From Rhynchopus sp. YZ270_cl-10 (lineage: Eukaryota > Euglenozoa > Diplonemea > Diplonemida > Diplonemidae), in the NCBI GenBank assembly GCA_964035575.1, contig OZ037845.1:1612001-1676000 (forward strand): 64,000 bases of DNA. The letters are read 5' to 3'. This document shows, in pieces, positions 63,524-64,000 of the stretch. Numbering within the stretch: position 1 is the first letter of the stretch; each line of letters opens with the position of its first letter. Both the position numbers and the translations under genes were made by a program. The notes under the pieces are model-generated. The model worked only from the letters and a program-made list of their open reading frames with translations, had not been told where the DNA came from and ran no database searches.

Positions 63524-64000
63524 ATGAGCAAGGCTAAGATACAGGCCGTGGCAAGCATCGCCTTGTCGAAGAGGGGCTCCAACGTGAACGATGCCCCAGA
63601 GCTGTCAGGGGAGGGGCGCTACCATGAGCTTACGCGGCAGCTGCAGAACCTTGTGATAGACAAGGCCGCGAAGAAGTCGCTGCCGCTGCTGGAGGAGCTG
63701 GTGGTGCTGGACAAGCATGCAAGCCCGCAGCTGATGCCGGTGCTGAAGGACATCATGCGGTGTGAGAAGGCGGGCGTGCATGAGTTCCTTCCTGTCCTGA
63801 TGTGGCGAGCGTTTTCCACACAGCGCGACGCCTTTGTGGAGGGGCGCTCCTTCGAGGCTGCGGTCAAGGCGGCAACGGAGTTTTGCTGCGACGTCGACAC
63901 GCCCGACGCACGCCGTACAGGGTTCCTCTGCGTGCTCATGCACTGCATCATGCAGCAGACATCGGAGCTGCCACTCCTCCTTGACATCCCCAACGCCTTC
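63524..64000 (+). CDS. Hypothetical protein (3' partial, runs off the window)
   Basis: The ATG at 63524 opens a frame of 159 codons to the window edge without a stop. It begins MSKAKIQAVASIALSKRG and continues with helical segments rich in Leu, Ala and charged residues (LTRQLQNLVIDKAAKKSLP, LLEELVVLDKHASPQLMPVL). Codon composition matches the neighbours. The gap from the previous stop is only 100 bp and contains CCCAACAG (ending at 63491), an acceptor-like site. I recognise no family. The tight spacing fits co-transcription with the upstream gene. Confidence 0.7.
   Translation, partial: MSKAKIQAVASIALSKRGSNVNDAPELSGEGRYHELTRQLQNLVIDKAAKKSLPLLEELVVLDKHASPQLMPVLKDIMRCEKAGVHEFLPVLMWRAFSTQRDAFVEGRSFEAAVKAATEFCCDVDTPDARRTGFLCVLMHCIMQQTSELPLLLDIPNAF

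Overview
Eukaryotic nuclear DNA, most likely from a free-living protist. The genes are GC-rich with GT-AG spliceosomal introns. They sit in AT-rich, homopolymer-rich spacers crowded with small repeats and non-autonomous DNA transposons. Every gene I can support lies on the + strand. Coding starts are usually preceded closely by a YAG acceptor-like site, and one intergenic gap (63424-63523) is only 100 bp. This recalls polycistronic, trans-spliced genomes such as those of Euglenozoa (for example diplonemids). That placement is an inference; no spliced-leader gene was seen and the lineage is uncertain.

Layout. 1-22.1 kb: a tandem array of three large surface-protein genes. Each carries CAP (SCP/CRISP) domains, a Thr/Pro/Ala mucin-like stalk made of minisatellites, one membrane span and a short Tyr-containing tail. 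Their spacers are duplicated too and hold several inserted transposons with terminal inverted repeats (TIRs) and target-site duplications (TSDs). 22.8 kb: one possible small secreted protein. 25.6-28.8 kb: an RT-RNase H retroelement with a tandem-repeat tail. 28.8-42.2 kb: a 13.5-kb stretch without a recognisable gene, full of foldback elements and short structured modules. 42.2-45.6 kb: a secreted protein with 19 identical 47-residue cysteine-rich repeats. 46.8-64 kb: a housekeeping block with an AP-1/AP-2 beta-adaptin (5 exons), a charged hypothetical protein, a TPR-SET protein (4 exons), a nucleotide-sugar transporter of the drug/metabolite transporter superfamily (5 exons), a helical organelle-type protein of unknown function, and a hypothetical gene running off the right edge.

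The most unusual signal is a set of short modules of about 45-90 nt found repeatedly in spacers and once inside a real intron, in the + orientation wherever I recognised them. The main family begins GTGACTAAGC, forms a hairpin whose arms covary between copies, continues with TCATCTTAYAAAC and a pyrimidine tract, and often ends in AG, so it resembles a complete mini-intron. A duplicated spacer gives an occupied/empty site comparison showing that one copy was inserted. At least four other short families share the plan of hairpin, branch-point-like YAAC and pyrimidine tract. They may be introner-like elements, or a dispersed RNA-processing signal.
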